The notes under the pieces are model-generated. The model saw only the letters and a list, made by a program, of their open reading frames with translations. It searched no databases and was not told the DNA's origin. 34,093 bases of DNA from the NCBI GenBank assembly GCA_030045215.1, contig JASIBJ010000414.1, forward strand, positions 1 through 34,093, given 5' to 3'. The position numbers and the translations under genes were made by a program. Source of the stretch: Streptosporangiaceae bacterium (GTDB lineage Bacteria; Actinomycetota; Actinomycetes; Streptosporangiales; Streptosporangiaceae). Positions 32,799 through 34,093 of the stretch are shown piece after piece (the stretch's first letter is position 1; each line of letters opens with the position of its first letter).

Positions 32799-34093
32799 GT
32801 GCCAGGCGGCTACCGCTACGGGCCGTATCACGACGGGCCAGATCCGCTCGCGCCGCCCTATGACGTACGCGGCGCAGTTGACGCGCTGGGCGAGTCCGTC
32901 CTTGACGGGGCGGACCCGGCCAACGCCCTGCGCGAGCTGCTGCGGCGTGGCATGCCGGGCCGTCGAGGGCTGGACGACCTGCTGCGCCGGGTGCGCGACC
33001 AGCAGCGCGAGATCCGCAGCCGCGGCCGCCTGGATGGCATCCTCGATCAGGTTCGCGCGCTGCTGGACACGGCCATCGGCCAGGAGCGGGCTGAGCTGTT
33101 CCCTGACCCGTCAGACGAAGCGAGGCTGCGCGAGGCCGAGCTGGACGCCTTGCCGTCCGACACGGCGCAGGCCATCCGGCAGCTGGCCGACTACGACTGG
33201 AAGTCGCGCGCCGCGCGGGAGACCTTCGAGGAGCTGAAGTCACTGCTACGGCGCGAGGTGCTCGACTCGCAGTTCCGCGGCATGCGGCAGACACTCGCGA
33301 ACCAGGACCCGCAGGCCCTGCAGCGGGTCAAGGACATGATGTCCGAGCTGGCCGACATGCTCGAGGCCGACGCCCGCGGCGAGCACACCCAGCAGGACTT
33401 CGACAACTTCATGGACCGCTACAGCGACATGTTCCCCGACTCTCCGGCCAACCTCGAAGAGCTCGTGGACAGCTTGGTACGGCGGATGGCCGCCGCCCAG
33501 CGCCTGCTGGATTCGCTCACCGATGAGCAGCGGGACGAGCTGGCCGGGCTGATGGCGCAGGCGCTGGAGGACGCGGGCCTGGCCGCCGAGATGGGCAGGC
33601 TGGCCGATGCGCTGCGCAGCCGGCGGCCGGACATGGATTCCGGCTACCCGCAGCCCAGAATGACCGGCAGCGAGCCGCTCGGACTCAGCGACGCCACGTC
33701 CGCGCTCGCCGAACTGGCCGACCTGGCGGACCTGGAGGATGCGCTGCGCCAGGACTACGCGGGCGCCCGGCTGGATGACATCGACGAGGAAGCGGTCCGC
33801 CGGGCGCTCGGCCGCCAGGCCGTCGACGATATGGAGGCGCTCAGGCAGATCGAGCTTGAGCTTGAGCGGCAGGGCTACCTGCAGCGGTCCGACGGCAAGC
33901 TGGAACTCACCCCGAAGGCCGTGCGCAGGCTCGGGCAGACCGCCCTGAAGAAGGTGTTCGCCCAGCTGCCCGAGGGCGGTGCGGGCGAGCACGAGCAGCG
34001 CGACGCGGGCCAGGCCGGGGAGTTCACCGGCAGTACCCGGCCCTGGCGGTTCGGCGACGAGCAGGCCATCGACGCCGCCGCGACCGTACGGAA
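32799..34093 (+). CDS. Partner of the AAA+ ATPase, probable VWA-domain protein, N-terminal part
   Basis: Starting at GTG 32799, ten bases after GGGAGG, the frame stays open to the window edge for 431 codons, so the 3' end is missing. The part seen is helical and charged, rich in Asp, Arg and Leu (NALRELLRRGMPGRRGLDDL, then LRQDYAGARLDDIDEEAVRR), with no membrane segment. In mycobacteria the gene after Rv0958 (Rv0959, about 670 residues) has a C-terminal von Willebrand A domain, from memory, so one is expected past the edge. With the ATPase it would form a MoxR/VWA-type pair that remodels or loads metal into other proteins. The targets are unknown. Confidence 0.88.
   Translation, partial: MPGGYRYGPYHDGPDPLAPPYDVRGAVDALGESVLDGADPANALRELLRRGMPGRRGLDDLLRRVRDQQREIRSRGRLDGILDQVRALLDTAIGQERAELFPDPSDEARLREAELDALPSDTAQAIRQLADYDWKSRAARETFEELKSLLRREVLDSQFRGMRQTLANQDPQALQRVKDMMSELADMLEADARGEHTQQDFDNFMDRYSDMFPDSPANLEELVDSLVRRMAAAQRLLDSLTDEQRDELAGLMAQALEDAGLAAEMGRLADALRSRRPDMDSGYPQPRMTGSEPLGLSDATSALAELADLADLEDALRQDYAGARLDDIDEEAVRRALGRQAVDDMEALRQIELELERQGYLQRSDGKLELTPKAVRRLGQTALKKVFAQLPEGGAGEHEQRDAGQAGEFTGSTRPWRFGDEQAIDAAATVR

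Overview
The window is GC-rich chromosomal DNA from an actinomycete. The main evidence is a mycothiol S-conjugate amidase gene (mca; mycothiol is made only by Actinomycetota). Supporting evidence is an actinobacterial-type Zur, GT87-type polyprenol-phosphate-mannose transferases, frequent GTG starts and GGAG-type ribosome binding sites. Only the first and last genes are cut by the window edges. I see no rRNA, tRNA, CRISPR array, transposase, integrase or phage gene. Genus cannot be fixed from this sequence.

Layout. (a) 1-799: 5' part of a DUF255/thioredoxin-fold gene, minus strand. (b) 1.1-17.6 kb: a mixed block. It holds a UDP-sulfoquinovose-synthase-like gene, zur, a DUF2461 gene, a membrane glycosyltransferase-like gene, a secreted sedolisin peptidase with a ricin-type lectin tail, an aldo/keto reductase, an MMPL exporter divergent from a TetR regulator, a YiaAB gene, a rhodanese, a GNAT acetyltransferase, and a SNF2 helicase/SWIM pair. 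(c) 17.8-19.0 kb: mca and a small membrane protein gene overlapping by 10 bases. (d) 19.2-22.0 kb: an SGNH hydrolase, a GT87 mannosyltransferase and two small membrane proteins. (e) 22.4-23.6 kb: greA and an isoprenylcysteine-methyltransferase-like gene, with a consensus promoter folded into a hairpin between them. (f) 23.6-26.0 kb: a 14-helix MFS exporter divergent from its probable TetR regulator. (g) 26.0-29.0 kb: an Lrp regulator divergent from hpd, then an RDD protein. (h) 29.0-31.3 kb: threonine ammonia-lyase and a ROK sugar kinase. (i) 31.3 kb to the end: a magnesium-chelatase/MoxR-like AAA+ ATPase and the start of its partner.

How genes work together. Regulator-target pairs are clear by divergence: TetR/MMPL, TetR/MFS and Lrp/hpd. 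The SNF2 and SWIM genes form an operon, as do mca and its small partner, and the AAA+ gene and its partner. From memory, the order greA, mca, small membrane protein, DUF255 protein is conserved in mycobacteria (Rv1080c to Rv1084). Here all four are present, but the DUF255 gene is about 17 kb away in the same orientation, which is the most notable large-scale feature. No single new defence or mobile system is evident. The best leads for something undescribed are the AAA+/partner operon with its start-codon operator, the hairpin promoter after greA, the split mca locus, and an orphan SQD1-like enzyme with a changed active-site motif.
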